From the NCBI RefSeq assembly GCF_031456545.1, contig NZ_JAVDUV010000001.1, positions 1,922,001-1,986,000 of the forward strand: a stretch of 64,000 bases of DNA, read 5' to 3'. Positions 31,694 through 40,730 of this stretch are shown here, in pieces. A model generated the notes under the pieces. That model saw nothing but the letters and a program-made list of their open reading frames with translations. It was not told the DNA's origin and did no database searches. Each line of letters starts with the position of its first letter. Within the stretch, counting starts at the first letter, position 1. A program made the translations under genes and the position numbers. This DNA comes from Agromyces sp. 3263 (GTDB lineage Bacteria > Actinomycetota > Actinomycetes > Actinomycetales > Microbacteriaceae).

Positions 31694-33790
31694 ATGAACT
31701 CGGCACCCACCACGACCCACCGCACCGTCGCCCTCGTGGGCGCGGCAGGCTCGGGCAAGACCACCCTGGCCGAGGCGTTGCTGCTGCGAGCCGGCGCCAT
31801 CCCGCGCGCCGGGACCGTGGAGCAGGGCAGCACGGTGTGCGACCACGACCCCGAGGAGGTCGCGCGGGGCATGAGCCTCAGCCTCGCGCTCGCGTACTTC
31901 CAGTGGACCGGGCCCGACGGCGTCGAGTACGACCTGACCCTGGCCGATGCGCCGGGCCATCCCGACTTCGTCGGCGGCGTCGACACCGCGATGTCGGTGG
32001 CGGATGTCGCGGTGATCACCGTCAGCGCGGTCGACGGCGTGACCGTGGGGACCCGCTCGGCGTGGGCCGCGGCGGAGGCGGCCGGGGTACCCCGCATCAT
32101 CGCCGTGACGCAGGAGGACAAGGCCCGCGCCGACTTCCGGCGGGTGCTCGCCGACCTGCACGCCGCCTTCGGCGACCGGCTCGTGGCGCTCGAGCTGCCC
32201 CTCGGCGAGGAGCAGGCGTTCCGCGCGATCGCCGACGTGCTGAGCGAGCAGGCGCTCGTCTACGACGAGACCGGCCGGCACCACGACGAGCCGCTGCCCG
32301 CCGAGGCCGAGGCGGAGGAGCACCGCATGCACGTCGACGTGACCGAGGAGATCGTGTCGCACGACGACGAGCAGCTCGAGGCGTACCTCGACGGCCGGGA
32401 GCCCTCGGCGCCCGACCTCGAGCGCACCCTTGCCCGGGAGGTCGCGAGCGGCGACGCCGTGCCGGTCGTCGTCTGCTCGGGGGTCACGGGCACCGGCGTC
32501 GACCGGGTCGCCGACCTGGTGTGCGCGCTCGCTCCCTCGGGTCGCGGGCACGACAGCCGGATCGTGCTCGGCGGCGGCGGCGGCGGTGGTGCAGGCGGCA
32601 ACGGCAGCGGAGCGGCATCCGGAACCGAACTGGCCGTCGCGCCCAACCCCGACGGCGAGGCGCTGCTGCACGTGTTCCGCACCGTGGCCGACCCGTTCGT
32701 CGGCCAGGTCTCGACGTTCAAGGTGCTCTCTGGTGTCGTGCGTCCGAGCGACCGGCTGCACAACGCGACCACCGGCGCCGACGAGCGCATCCACGGCCTC
32801 TTCCGCCTGCGCGGCGCCGAGCACGTGCCGGCCGACGTGCTGCGGGCCGGCGAGGTCGGAGCCGTGGCCAAGCTCACCGGGTCGCCGTCGGGGTCGCTGC
32901 TCTGGTCGCGGGCGAACGGCGTCGCCCGTCCGCTGCCGCTGCCGCGGCGCGAGCCGGTCTTCGCGGTGAGCCTCGCCCCGGCGACGCAGTCCGACGACGA
33001 GAAGCTGATGACGTCACTCACGCGGCTCGTCGCCGAGGACCCGACGCTCGTCATCGACCGCACTGGCGGCCACACGGTGCTCCGCGGCCTGGGCGATATG
33101 CACCTCGCGGTCGCCGTCGAGCGGCTGGCCCGCGTCTTCGGCGTGCACGTCACGACCTCGCCGGCGCCCGTGGCCTACCGCGAGACGATCGCCGGACACG
33201 CCCAGGTCGAGGGCAAGCTGAAGAAGCAGTCGGGCGGCCATGGGCAGTTCGCGGTCGTGCACCTGCGCGTCTCACCGCTGCCGTCGGGGAGCGGCTTCGA
33301 GTTCGTCGACTCCGTCGTGGGCGGTGCCGTGCCGCGCACCTACATCCCCGCCGTCGAGAAGGGCGCGCGGGATGCGCTCGCCACGGGCGGCCCGCAGGGG
33401 CATCCGGTCGTCGACGTCAAGGTGGAGCTCTTCGACGGCAAGTCGCACTCGGTGGACTCGTCGGAGATGGCGTTCCGCACGGCGGCGTCGATCGGCGTGA
33501 AGGCGGCGCTCGCCGAGGCCGGCACGGTGCTGCTCGAGCCGGTGTCGGTCGTGACCGTGACGGTTCCGGCCGAGCTGCAGGGCACCGTGCTCACCGACCT
33601 GTCCGGACGCCGCGGCCGCGTCAGCGCGACCGAGACCACCGACGACGGCCGCACCCGCGTGATCGCCGACGTCCCAGAGGCCGAGCTCGCCCGCTACGTG
33701 CTCGACCTCCGCTCGATCACCGGCGGCCAGGCCGAGCTCTCGATCACCCCCGACCGCTACGCTCGCGCGCCCGGCGGCGTCACGGCCTGA
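31694..33790 (+). CDS. EF-G-like translation GTPase (FusA2-type paralogue)
   Basis: 698 residues with all EF-G domains. The GTPase domain has P-loop GAAGSGKTT (residue ~18) and G3 DAPGHPDF (~87). Domain IV is marked by GKLKKQSGGHGQFAVV and the C-terminal domain by SGRRGRVSATE. The G4 position, normally NKxD, reads TQEDKARAD, so the Lys is absent. A Gly-rich insert (GGGGGGGAGGNGSG) sits near residue 300. It resembles the second, non-essential EF-G of Actinobacteria; ribosomal recycling, hibernation or stress roles are possible. GGGAGG five bases upstream fixes ATG 31694. Confidence 0.85.
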   Translation: MNSAPTTTHRTVALVGAAGSGKTTLAEALLLRAGAIPRAGTVEQGSTVCDHDPEEVARGMSLSLALAYFQWTGPDGVEYDLTLADAPGHPDFVGGVDTAMSVADVAVITVSAVDGVTVGTRSAWAAAEAAGVPRIIAVTQEDKARADFRRVLADLHAAFGDRLVALELPLGEEQAFRAIADVLSEQALVYDETGRHHDEPLPAEAEAEEHRMHVDVTEEIVSHDDEQLEAYLDGREPSAPDLERTLAREVASGDAVPVVVCSGVTGTGVDRVADLVCALAPSGRGHDSRIVLGGGGGGGAGGNGSGAASGTELAVAPNPDGEALLHVFRTVADPFVGQVSTFKVLSGVVRPSDRLHNATTGADERIHGLFRLRGAEHVPADVLRAGEVGAVAKLTGSPSGSLLWSRANGVARPLPLPRREPVFAVSLAPATQSDDEKLMTSLTRLVAEDPTLVIDRTGGHTVLRGLGDMHLAVAVERLARVFGVHVTTSPAPVAYRETIAGHAQVEGKLKKQSGGHGQFAVVHLRVSPLPSGSGFEFVDSVVGGAVPRTYIPAVEKGARDALATGGPQGHPVVDVKVELFDGKSHSVDSSEMAFRTAASIGVKAALAEAGTVLLEPVSVVTVTVPAELQGTVLTDLSGRRGRVSATETTDDGRTRVIADVPEAELARYVLDLRSITGGQAELSITPDRYARAPGGVTA

Positions 33791-33827
33791 GCGGATGCCG
33801 CGGCCCCGCCCCGCGCCCACCCGCCGC

Positions 33828-35252
33828 TCAGTACCCGCCGACCGCCACGTGCTGCGCCGCCGTCGCCAGCGCGTCGGCCACGTCGTCGGCGCCGTCGCGG
33901 AGCGCGCCGACGGTGACCCGCACGAAGTCGCCGCCGGGGCGGGTACGGGCGCCGTTCGCGGCATCCGCGGTGTCGGATGCCGCGAGGAACGGCGTGCCCG
34001 CCGCCACCCGGATCCCGGCTGCCGCCAACTGCACGAGCGCCGACCGCTCGCTCAGCACGGGCACCCACACGTTGATGCCGTCGGCGGGCGCGACGGGCAC
34101 ACCCCGGGCCCGCAGTGCATCGCCGAGCGCCCTCTGCCGCGTGTAGTACTGGCGCCGGGCCTCGGCGACGGCGTCGATCGAGGTGCCGTCGGTGAGCAGG
34201 TCGAGCAGGATCGTCTGCAGCATCCGCGACGTCCAGCCGGGGCCGAGCATGCGGCGGGCGACCACCCGGTCGACCAGGTCGCGCGGGCCGCCGAGCGCCG
34301 CGATGCGCAGGTCGGGCCCGTGCGACTTCGCGAAGCTCCGCACGTGCACGACCCGGTCGGGCAGCCAGGTGCCGAGGGTCACGTCGCCCTCGGTCGAGAT
34401 CAGCCCCGAGTGGTCGTCCTCGATGACGACGAGGTCGTCGACGTCGGCGGCGGAGCGGATGACGTGCGCTAGCGCCTCGGCACGCTCGGCGGTCATCGAC
34501 GCCCCCGTCGGGTTCTGCGCGCGGGGCTGCAGCAGCACGGCGGCGGGCCGGCCACGCAGCGCGCGGGCGAGCGCCTCGGGCACCATGCCGTGCGCGTCGA
34601 GCCGCACGGGCACCGCCTCGGCGCCGAGCACGTCGAGCAGGTCGAGGAACGGCGGGAACCCCGGACTCTCGACGACGACGCGGTCGCCGAACCGCACGAG
34701 CTGCTCGAGGGTGCGCGAGATCGCGTCGAGCGCGCCGTCGACGACCATGATCGAGCCTGCGGGCGACGGCCACGAGTCGGCGAGCACGGTCGCGAGCGCC
34801 GGGATGACGGGCTCGGCCTGGTAGCTCCCCGTCTCGGCGCGAGCCGACACCCGCGAGAGCGCCGGTCCCAGCGCGGGCAGCAGCAGCGGGTCGGGCGTGC
34901 CACGGGAGAGGTCGAGGCGCACGGGGTCGTCGGGCGCCGCCATCCCGCGCATCCGCGGCGCCAGCCGAGCGGATGCCCCCCGAGCGGATGCTCCGCCCCG
35001 CACGAAGCTGCCGGCGCGGCCGCGCGACTCGATCATGCCGGCGCGCGCGAGCGCCTGCCACGCCTGGCTCACCGTGGCGGGGCTCACGCCCAGCACGGCG
35101 GCGAGGTCGCGGACGGTTGGCAGGCGTTCGCCCGGCGCGAGCTCGCCCGAGCTCACGCGCCGAGCGATCACGCCGGCGATGCCGCGTGGTGTCGCGTCAG
35201 GGAATTGGGCCCGCGCGACCAGCGCAGCGGCATCCGCTCGATCGCCGTTCAT
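33828..35252 (-). CDS. MocR-type (GntR/aminotransferase) regulator
   Basis: 474 residues: an N-terminal GntR winged helix (GIAGVIARRVSSGELAPGER ... LAAVLGVSPATVSQAWQALA, residues ~24-70), a linker, and a fold-type I aminotransferase domain with the PLP-binding lysine in VRSFAKSHGPDLRIAALGG and AQNPTGASMTAERAEA. MocR proteins sense PLP or an amino compound. It is divergent from the beta-ureidopropionase gene across a 255-base spacer with an inverted repeat, so it most likely controls the catabolic array, perhaps sensing beta-alanine or a PLP adduct. The sensed ligand is inferred. Confidence 0.88.
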   Translation of the reverse strand: MNGDRADAAALVARAQFPDATPRGIAGVIARRVSSGELAPGERLPTVRDLAAVLGVSPATVSQAWQALARAGMIESRGRAGSFVRGGASARGASARLAPRMRGMAAPDDPVRLDLSRGTPDPLLLPALGPALSRVSARAETGSYQAEPVIPALATVLADSWPSPAGSIMVVDGALDAISRTLEQLVRFGDRVVVESPGFPPFLDLLDVLGAEAVPVRLDAHGMVPEALARALRGRPAAVLLQPRAQNPTGASMTAERAEALAHVIRSAADVDDLVVIEDDHSGLISTEGDVTLGTWLPDRVVHVRSFAKSHGPDLRIAALGGPRDLVDRVVARRMLGPGWTSRMLQTILLDLLTDGTSIDAVAEARRQYYTRQRALGDALRARGVPVAPADGINVWVPVLSERSALVQLAAAGIRVAAGTPFLAASDTADAANGARTRPGGDFVRVTVGALRDGADDVADALATAAQHVAVGGY

Positions 35253-35354
35253 CGAAGCACCGTCACAGGAATACCTGACACGACCATTGCCTCCTCACGA
35301 CGCAAGGGACAGTATGAATTCACCACAGCGACACAGAGTGAAACATAAGAGAAA

Positions 35355-35369
35355 TGTTCACGCCGAACA
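35355..35369. promoter_or_regulatory. Inverted repeat in the regulator/catabolic spacer
   Basis: TGTTC, ACGCC, GAACA: perfect 5-bp arms around a 5-base centre, within an AT-richer part of the divergent spacer (about 35,290-35,400). It is a plausible operator for the MocR regulator, though MocR sites are often direct repeats. Confidence 0.45.
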
Positions 35370-35507
35370 ATAACAGAACGGGTCGCGAGCCCCGTTCGGC
35401 AGTCCGCACCACCCTCGGCGTCGCAGCATCGCCCGGTCGCACCTGAGCACAGTCCCGCCAGGCGCACCGAGCGGACGGCAACGACGCCGACCGACTCAGG
35501 AGGCAAC

Positions 35508-36356
35508 ATGACGATCGTCCGAGCGGCCATCACGCAGACGACCTGGACCGGCGACAAGGAGTCCATGCTCGACAAGCACGAGCAGTTCGCCCGCGACGCG
35601 AAGGAGCAGGGCGCCGAGGTGATCTGCTTCCAGGAGCTGTTCTACGGCCCCTACTTCGGCATCACCGAGGACGTGAAGTACTACGACTACGCCGAGCCCG
35701 CCGACGGCCCCATCGTGCAGCGCTTCGCCGCGCTCGCGAAGGAGCTCGGCATGGTGATGGTGCTGCCGATCTACGAGGAGGAGCAGCCCGGCGTCTACTA
35801 CAACACCGCCGTGGTGGTCGACGCCGACGGCACGATCCTCGGCTCGTACCGCAAGCACCACATCCCGAACCTCGACAAGTTCTGGGAGAAGTTCTACTTC
35901 CGGCCAGGCAACCTCGGCTACCCCATCTTCAACACCGCGGTCGGGCCGATCGGCGTGTACATCTGCTACGACCGGCACTTCCCCGAGGGCTGGCGCGAGC
36001 TCGGCCTCAACGGCGCGCAGATCGTGTTCAACCCGAACGCCACGAAGCCCGGCCTGTCGAACCGGCTCTGGGAGATCGAGCAGCCGGCCGCGGCCGCCGC
36101 GAACGGCTACTTCGTCGCCGCGGCGAACCGGGTGGGCCTCGAGGACAACGAGTACGGCGACCTCGCCGTGAACTTCTACGGCAAGAGCCAGTTCGTCGAC
36201 CCGCAGGGCAACATCGTCGGCGCCTACGGCTCCGAGACCGAGGAGGAGGTCGTCATCCGCGACCTCGACCTCGACATGATCCGGAACGTCCGCAACGCGT
36301 GGCAGTTCTACCGCGACCGCCGGCCCGACTCCTACACCTCCATTCCGAAGCCGTAA
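35508..36356 (+). CDS. Nitrilase-superfamily amidohydrolase, probable beta-ureidopropionase
   Basis: 282 residues with the Glu-Lys-Cys triad: FQELFYGPYFG (Glu ~43), YRKHHIPNLDKFWEKFYF (Lys ~117) and YICYDRHFPEG (Cys ~151). The wording around these sites is that of N-carbamoyl-beta-alanine amidohydrolases, which release beta-alanine, CO2 and ammonia. AGGAGG lies six bases before the ATG. It heads the array and is followed after 27 bases by dihydropyrimidinase, which makes its substrate. Other N-carbamoyl amino acid hydrolases remain possible, but the neighbours favour this call. Confidence 0.85.
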   Translation: MTIVRAAITQTTWTGDKESMLDKHEQFARDAKEQGAEVICFQELFYGPYFGITEDVKYYDYAEPADGPIVQRFAALAKELGMVMVLPIYEEEQPGVYYNTAVVVDADGTILGSYRKHHIPNLDKFWEKFYFRPGNLGYPIFNTAVGPIGVYICYDRHFPEGWRELGLNGAQIVFNPNATKPGLSNRLWEIEQPAAAAANGYFVAAANRVGLEDNEYGDLAVNFYGKSQFVDPQGNIVGAYGSETEEEVVIRDLDLDMIRNVRNAWQFYRDRRPDSYTSIPKP

Positions 36357-36383
36357 CCCGACGAGCCACGCGAAGGAGCGAAC

Positions 36384-37820
36384 ATGGCCACCACCCTCAT
36401 CCGCGGCGGCACCGTCGTCAGTGCGACCGGACGCGCCGCGGCCGACGTGCTCATCGACGGCGAGACCATCCGGGCCGTGCTGGAACCCGGCAGCAGCATC
36501 CTCGGCACGGATGTCGCGGCATCCGTCGACCGCGTCATCGACGCGACGGGCAAGTACGTGATCCCCGGCGGCATCGACGCGCACACGCACATGCAGCTGC
36601 CGTTCGGCGGCACCGAGGCATCCGACACCTTCGAGACCGGAACGCGGGCGGCGGCCTGGGGCGGCACGACGTCGATCATCGACTTCGCCGTGCAGACCTA
36701 CGGGCAGCGCATCGAGGACGGGCTGGCCGCGTGGCACGAGAAGGCGGCCGGCAACTGCGCGATCGACTACGGGTTCCACCAGATCGTCGGCGACGTCAAC
36801 GAGGCGTCGCTCGCGACGCTGCGCCGGCTCCCCGACGAGGGCATCACGAGCTTCAAGATGTTCATGGCGTACCCGGGGGTCTTCTACTCGGATGACGCGC
36901 AGATCCTGAAGGCCATGCAGGTGTCGCGCGACACGGGCATGCTCACGATGATGCACGCCGAGAACGGCCCGGCGATCGACGTGCTCGCCGCCCAGCTCGT
37001 GGAGCAGGGCAAGACCGATCCGTACTACCACGGTGTCGCCCGCGCCTGGGAGATGGAGGAGGAGGCGACCCACCGCGCGATCATGCTCGCGAAGCTCACG
37101 GGCGCGCCGCTCTATGTGGTCCACGTGTCGGCGAAGCAGGCCGTCGAACAGCTCGCGTGGGCGCGCGACAAGGGGCAGAACGTGTACGGCGAGACGTGTC
37201 CTCAGTACCTCTACCTGTCGCTCGAGGAGCAGCTCGGCGCGTCGAGCGAGCAGTGGGGCCACTTCGAGGGCGCCAAGTGGGTGTGCTCCACCCCGCTGCG
37301 CTCCCACGAGGAGGGCCACCAGCAGTCGATGTGGCAGGCGCTGCGCACGAACGACCTGCAGATGGTCTCGACCGACCACTGCCCGTTCTGCATGAAGGAC
37401 CAGAAGGAGCTCGGCCTCGGCGACTTCCGGAAGATCCCCAACGGCATCGGCTCGATCGAGCACCGCATGGACCTCATGTACCAGGGCGTCGTCACCGGCG
37501 AGATCACCCTCGAGCGCTGGGTGGAGCTCACGAGCACCACGCCGGCGCGCATGTTCGGCCTGTACGGCACGAAGGGCGTCATCCAGCCCGGCGCCGACGC
37601 CGATGTCGTCGTCTACGACCCGAACGGCCACACGTCGATCGGCCTCGAGAAGACGCACCACATGAACATGGACTATTCCGCGTGGGAGGGCTTCGAGATC
37701 GACGGCCACGTCGACACGGTGCTGTCCCGGGGCAAGGTCATCGTCGACGACGACCAGTACCTCGGTGCCAAGGGCGACGGCCGCTTCCTCAGGCGCGGCC
37801 TCAGCCAGTACCTCATCTGA
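36384..37820 (+). CDS. hydA: Dihydropyrimidinase (D-hydantoinase family)
   Basis: 478 residues with the binuclear zinc centre of cyclic amidohydrolases: GIDAHTHMQLPFGG (HxH ~59-61), SFKMFMAYPG (carboxylated Lys ~156), MMHAENG (His ~189), VVHVSAKQA (His ~245) and VSTDHCPF (Asp ~331). VIPGG and MNMDYSAWEG near the C-terminus are dihydropyrimidinase features. It opens the dihydrouracil or dihydrothymine ring to the N-carbamoyl amino acid, which the upstream enzyme hydrolyses. AAGGAG precedes the ATG. Hydantoinase activity may also occur. Confidence 0.92.
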   Translation: MATTLIRGGTVVSATGRAAADVLIDGETIRAVLEPGSSILGTDVAASVDRVIDATGKYVIPGGIDAHTHMQLPFGGTEASDTFETGTRAAAWGGTTSIIDFAVQTYGQRIEDGLAAWHEKAAGNCAIDYGFHQIVGDVNEASLATLRRLPDEGITSFKMFMAYPGVFYSDDAQILKAMQVSRDTGMLTMMHAENGPAIDVLAAQLVEQGKTDPYYHGVARAWEMEEEATHRAIMLAKLTGAPLYVVHVSAKQAVEQLAWARDKGQNVYGETCPQYLYLSLEEQLGASSEQWGHFEGAKWVCSTPLRSHEEGHQQSMWQALRTNDLQMVSTDHCPFCMKDQKELGLGDFRKIPNGIGSIEHRMDLMYQGVVTGEITLERWVELTSTTPARMFGLYGTKGVIQPGADADVVVYDPNGHTSIGLEKTHHMNMDYSAWEGFEIDGHVDTVLSRGKVIVDDDQYLGAKGDGRFLRRGLSQYLI

Positions 37821-37867
37821 GTCGACCCCCAACCCCCGAGCCGACCCCCAACCGAGCGGAGCACCCC

Positions 37868-38899
37868 ATGGACTTCGGAGTCGTCCTCCAGACGAACCCC
37901 CCGGCATCGCGCACCGTGCACCTGGCGAAGCTCGCCGAGCAGTACGGCTTCAGCACCGCGTGGACGTTCGACTCGCACCTGCTGTGGCAGGAGCCATATG
38001 TCATCTACAGCCAGATCCTCGCCGAGACGCACCGCATCAAGGTGGGCCCCTTCGTCACCAACCCGGCGACCCGTGACTGGACGGTGACCGCGTCGATCTT
38101 CGCGACGCTCAACGAGATGTACGGCAACCGCACGATCTGCGGCATCGGCCGCGGCGACTCCGCGGTGCGCGTGACGAACGGCAAGCCGACCACGCTGAAG
38201 GAGCTGCGCGAGTCGATCCACGTGATCCGCGAGCTGGCGAACTCGCGGCCGGTCGAGTACAAGGGCTCGCAGCTGCAGTTCCCGTGGTCGCGCGGCTCCG
38301 AGCTCGAGGTGTGGGTGGCCGCCTACGGGCCGATGGCGCTGACGCTCGCGGGCGAGGTTGGCGACGGGTTCATCCTGCAGCTCGCCGACCTCGACATCGC
38401 CGCGTGGATGATCCAGCACGTGCGCGACGCCGCCGAGGCGGTGGGCCGCGACCCGATGTCGGTGAAGTTCTGCGTCGCCGCGCCCATGTACATCGGCGAC
38501 GACCGGGAGCACATGCGCGACCAGTGCCGCTGGTTCGGCGGCATGGTGGGCAACCACGTCGCCGACATCGTGGCGAAGTACGGCACCGGCTCCGACGGCT
38601 CGAGCGGGGCGGTGCCCCAGGCCCTGACCGACTACATCAAGGGCCGCGAGGGCTACGACTACAACGAGCACGGCCGGGCCGGCAACACGCACACGTCGTT
38701 CGTGCCCGACGAGATCGTCGACCGGTTCTGCGTGCTCGGCACCGCCGACGAGCACATCGCGAAGCTCAAGGCGCTCGCCGACCTCGGCGTCGACCAGTTC
38801 GCAGGCTACCTCCAGCACGACAACAAGGAGGAGACGCTGCGGGTCTACGGCGAGACCGTGATCCCGGCGCTCTCCGAGCACATCACGGCGAAGGCATGA
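37868..38899 (+). CDS. Luciferase-like (TIGR03842-type) flavin/F420-dependent oxidoreductase
   Basis: 343 residues of the bacterial luciferase-like superfamily: MDFGVVLQTNPPASRTVHLA, TAWTFDSHLLWQEPYVIYSQ, VGPFVTNPATRDWTVTASIF and GIGRGDSAVRVTNGKP are the beta-barrel strand motifs, and VWVAAYGPMALTLAGEVGDG the cofactor-phosphate region. It matches what I know of family TIGR03842, annotated as F420-dependent by similarity. It sits directly after dihydropyrimidinase and overlaps the next transporter gene by four bases. A role in the redox step before ring opening, or attack on a modified pyrimidine, is inferred. Confidence 0.85.
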   Translation: MDFGVVLQTNPPASRTVHLAKLAEQYGFSTAWTFDSHLLWQEPYVIYSQILAETHRIKVGPFVTNPATRDWTVTASIFATLNEMYGNRTICGIGRGDSAVRVTNGKPTTLKELRESIHVIRELANSRPVEYKGSQLQFPWSRGSELEVWVAAYGPMALTLAGEVGDGFILQLADLDIAAWMIQHVRDAAEAVGRDPMSVKFCVAAPMYIGDDREHMRDQCRWFGGMVGNHVADIVAKYGTGSDGSSGAVPQALTDYIKGREGYDYNEHGRAGNTHTSFVPDEIVDRFCVLGTADEHIAKLKALADLGVDQFAGYLQHDNKEETLRVYGETVIPALSEHITAKA

Positions 38900-39873
38900 C
38901 GGAGGCCGGCGTGAGCGAGACGACCGCGGTGACGGATGCCGCGGGTGCGGCGCCCGACCGCGGCATCCGCTCGCCTCGTCGTGGCGGCCGTGGCGGCCGC
39001 GGTCGCCGGGCGCTCGCCCGCTGGGGCTGGGGCCTCGCTGGCATCCTCGCGGTCGTGCTCATCTGGGAGGCGTACAAGCTGCTCGGCCCGGCCGACGGCG
39101 TGGTGCTCGGCACCACCCGCGTGCTGCCGCGCACCACCGACCTCGCGATGCCGCACGTGTGGGAGATGATCGGCCGACTCGGCGAGCCGGTCACGCGCTC
39201 GCCGACGGCGCAGCCGCTCTGGGCGGTCATCGCGCTGTCGGCGCTCACCACGCTCGGCATCGCGGCGGTGGGGTGGCTCGTCGGCGTGGTGGTGGGCATC
39301 GGCCTCGCGCTCGTGATGCAGCGCTGGCGCCTCGCCGAGTGGGGCCTGTTGCCGTGGATCATCATCAGCCAGACCGTGCCGCTCATCGCGTTCGCGCCCG
39401 TCGTGAAGAGCTGGGGGTCGCGCGTCGAGATCGGCTCGTTCGAGTGGCAGGACTGGATGTCCGTCGCCCTCATCGCGAGCTACCTGGCGTTCTTCCCCAT
39501 CGCCATCGGCGCCCTGAAGGGCCTGCAGTCGCCCGACCGCATCCACGAGGAGCTCATGCAGACCTACGCGGCGGGCTACTGGACGACGCTCGTGAAGCTG
39601 CGGTTCCCGGCATCCGTGCCCTACCTCCTGCCCGCGCTGCGCCTCGGCGCGGCCAATGCGGTCATCGGCGCGGTCGTGGCCGAGGTGTCGACCGGCCTGC
39701 AGGGCGGCATCGGGCGCATCCTCATCCAGTTCGCCGGCCAGGCATCGGGCGACCCGGCCAAGGCGTGGGCGCCGATCTTCGGCGCGATCGTGCTCGGCCT
39801 CGTGGCCGCCGGCTCGATCGCCCTGCTCGGCGTGATCCTCAAGAACTACCGACGAACGGAGGAGGCCGCATGA
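38896..39873 (+). CDS. ABC importer permease (SsuC/THI5-type), first
   Basis: 325 residues. A basic, Gly/Arg-rich N-terminus (residues 1-38) is followed by six or seven membrane helices. The inner-membrane-component motif is in EELMQTYAAGYWTTLVKLRF (E-A-A-x-x-x-G family site, ~220-239), and the family's SxxxG-like stretch AEVSTGLQGGIG follows. Its start overlaps the oxidoreductase stop (ATGA) and its stop overlaps the ATPase start. It pairs with the second permease to form the channel. Confidence 0.87.
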   Translation: MTEAGVSETTAVTDAAGAAPDRGIRSPRRGGRGGRGRRALARWGWGLAGILAVVLIWEAYKLLGPADGVVLGTTRVLPRTTDLAMPHVWEMIGRLGEPVTRSPTAQPLWAVIALSALTTLGIAAVGWLVGVVVGIGLALVMQRWRLAEWGLLPWIIISQTVPLIAFAPVVKSWGSRVEIGSFEWQDWMSVALIASYLAFFPIAIGALKGLQSPDRIHEELMQTYAAGYWTTLVKLRFPASVPYLLPALRLGAANAVIGAVVAEVSTGLQGGIGRILIQFAGQASGDPAKAWAPIFGAIVLGLVAAGSIALLGVILKNYRRTEEAA

Positions 39874-40730
39874 GCGACCCCCAGGCCCAGACCGCTTCCG
39901 CTGCCGCTGCTGCCACCTCCGCGGTCGAGGTGCGCGGGGTCGACAAGGTGTTCGAGACCCGCAGCGGACAGGTGCAGGCGCTCGACGCGATCGACCTCAC
40001 GGTCGCCGCCGGCGAGTTCGTCTCGCTCATCGGCCCGAGCGGATGCGGCAAGTCGACCCTCATGCGGCTGATCGCCGACCTCGACGACCCGACCGCCGGC
40101 ACCCTGACGGTGTTCGGCAAGACCGCACGGCAGGCGCGGCTCGACCAGGAGTACGGCATCGCGTTCCAGTCGGCCGGGCTGCTGCCGTGGCGCACGGTCG
40201 CCGGGAACGTGGCCCTGCCGCTCGAGCTGCACGGCGTGGCATCCGCAGCTCGCTCGACCCGCGTCGCCGAACTGCTCGACATGGTGGGCCTCGCCGACTT
40301 CGCCGACCGCTACCCCGACCAGCTCTCGGGCGGCATGCAGCAGCGAGTCGCCATCGCCCGCTCGCTCGCCGAGCAACCGCGGCTGCTGCTGATGGACGAG
40401 CCGTTCGGCGCCCTCGACGAGATGACGCGCGAGAAGATGCAGTCCGACCTCGTGCGCATCTCGGCCGAGACCGGCGCGGCCGTCGTGTTCGTCACGCACT
40501 CGATCCCCGAGGCGGTGTTCCTCTCCGACCGCGTCGTCGTCATGTCGCCGCGGCCCGGGCGCATCCGGGAGATCGTGCCCATGCGGCTCGGCGCCGACGC
40601 CAAGCGCGCCGCCCGCACCGAGGAGCTCCGCGAGGAGCGGGCGTTCTTCGACATGGTCACCGCGGTCCGCGAGGCGCTGCACGGGGGAGCCCCCGTCGGC
40701 ACCGGGCCGCGCGGGGTGGAGACGCGCTGA
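39870..40730 (+). CDS. ABC importer ATPase (SsuB/TauB/ThiZ type)
   Basis: 286 residues: Walker A GPSGCGKST (~58), Q-loop FQSAGLLPWRTV (~106), signature LSGGMQQRVAIARSL (~150), Walker B LLLMDEPFGALDEMTR (~172) and switch VTHSIPEAVFLSDRV. The Q-loop wording and length fit nitrate/sulfonate/THI5-type importers. GGAGG lies before the ATG, which overlaps the preceding stop. It energises uptake through the flanking permeases. Confidence 0.9.
   Translation: MSDPQAQTASAAAAATSAVEVRGVDKVFETRSGQVQALDAIDLTVAAGEFVSLIGPSGCGKSTLMRLIADLDDPTAGTLTVFGKTARQARLDQEYGIAFQSAGLLPWRTVAGNVALPLELHGVASAARSTRVAELLDMVGLADFADRYPDQLSGGMQQRVAIARSLAEQPRLLLMDEPFGALDEMTREKMQSDLVRISAETGAAVVFVTHSIPEAVFLSDRVVVMSPRPGRIREIVPMRLGADAKRAARTEELREERAFFDMVTAVREALHGGAPVGTGPRGVETR

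Noticed and set aside
31694..33790. A ribosomal-protection tetracycline-resistance gene (TetM-like)
   Set aside because: The domain set and wording are of EF-G2-type proteins; nothing specific to Tet proteins was seen.
35496..37907. An 803-codon antisense open frame across the ureidopropionase and dihydropyrimidinase genes
   Set aside because: It mirrors two clearly recognisable enzymes on the plus strand and has no recognisable fold.
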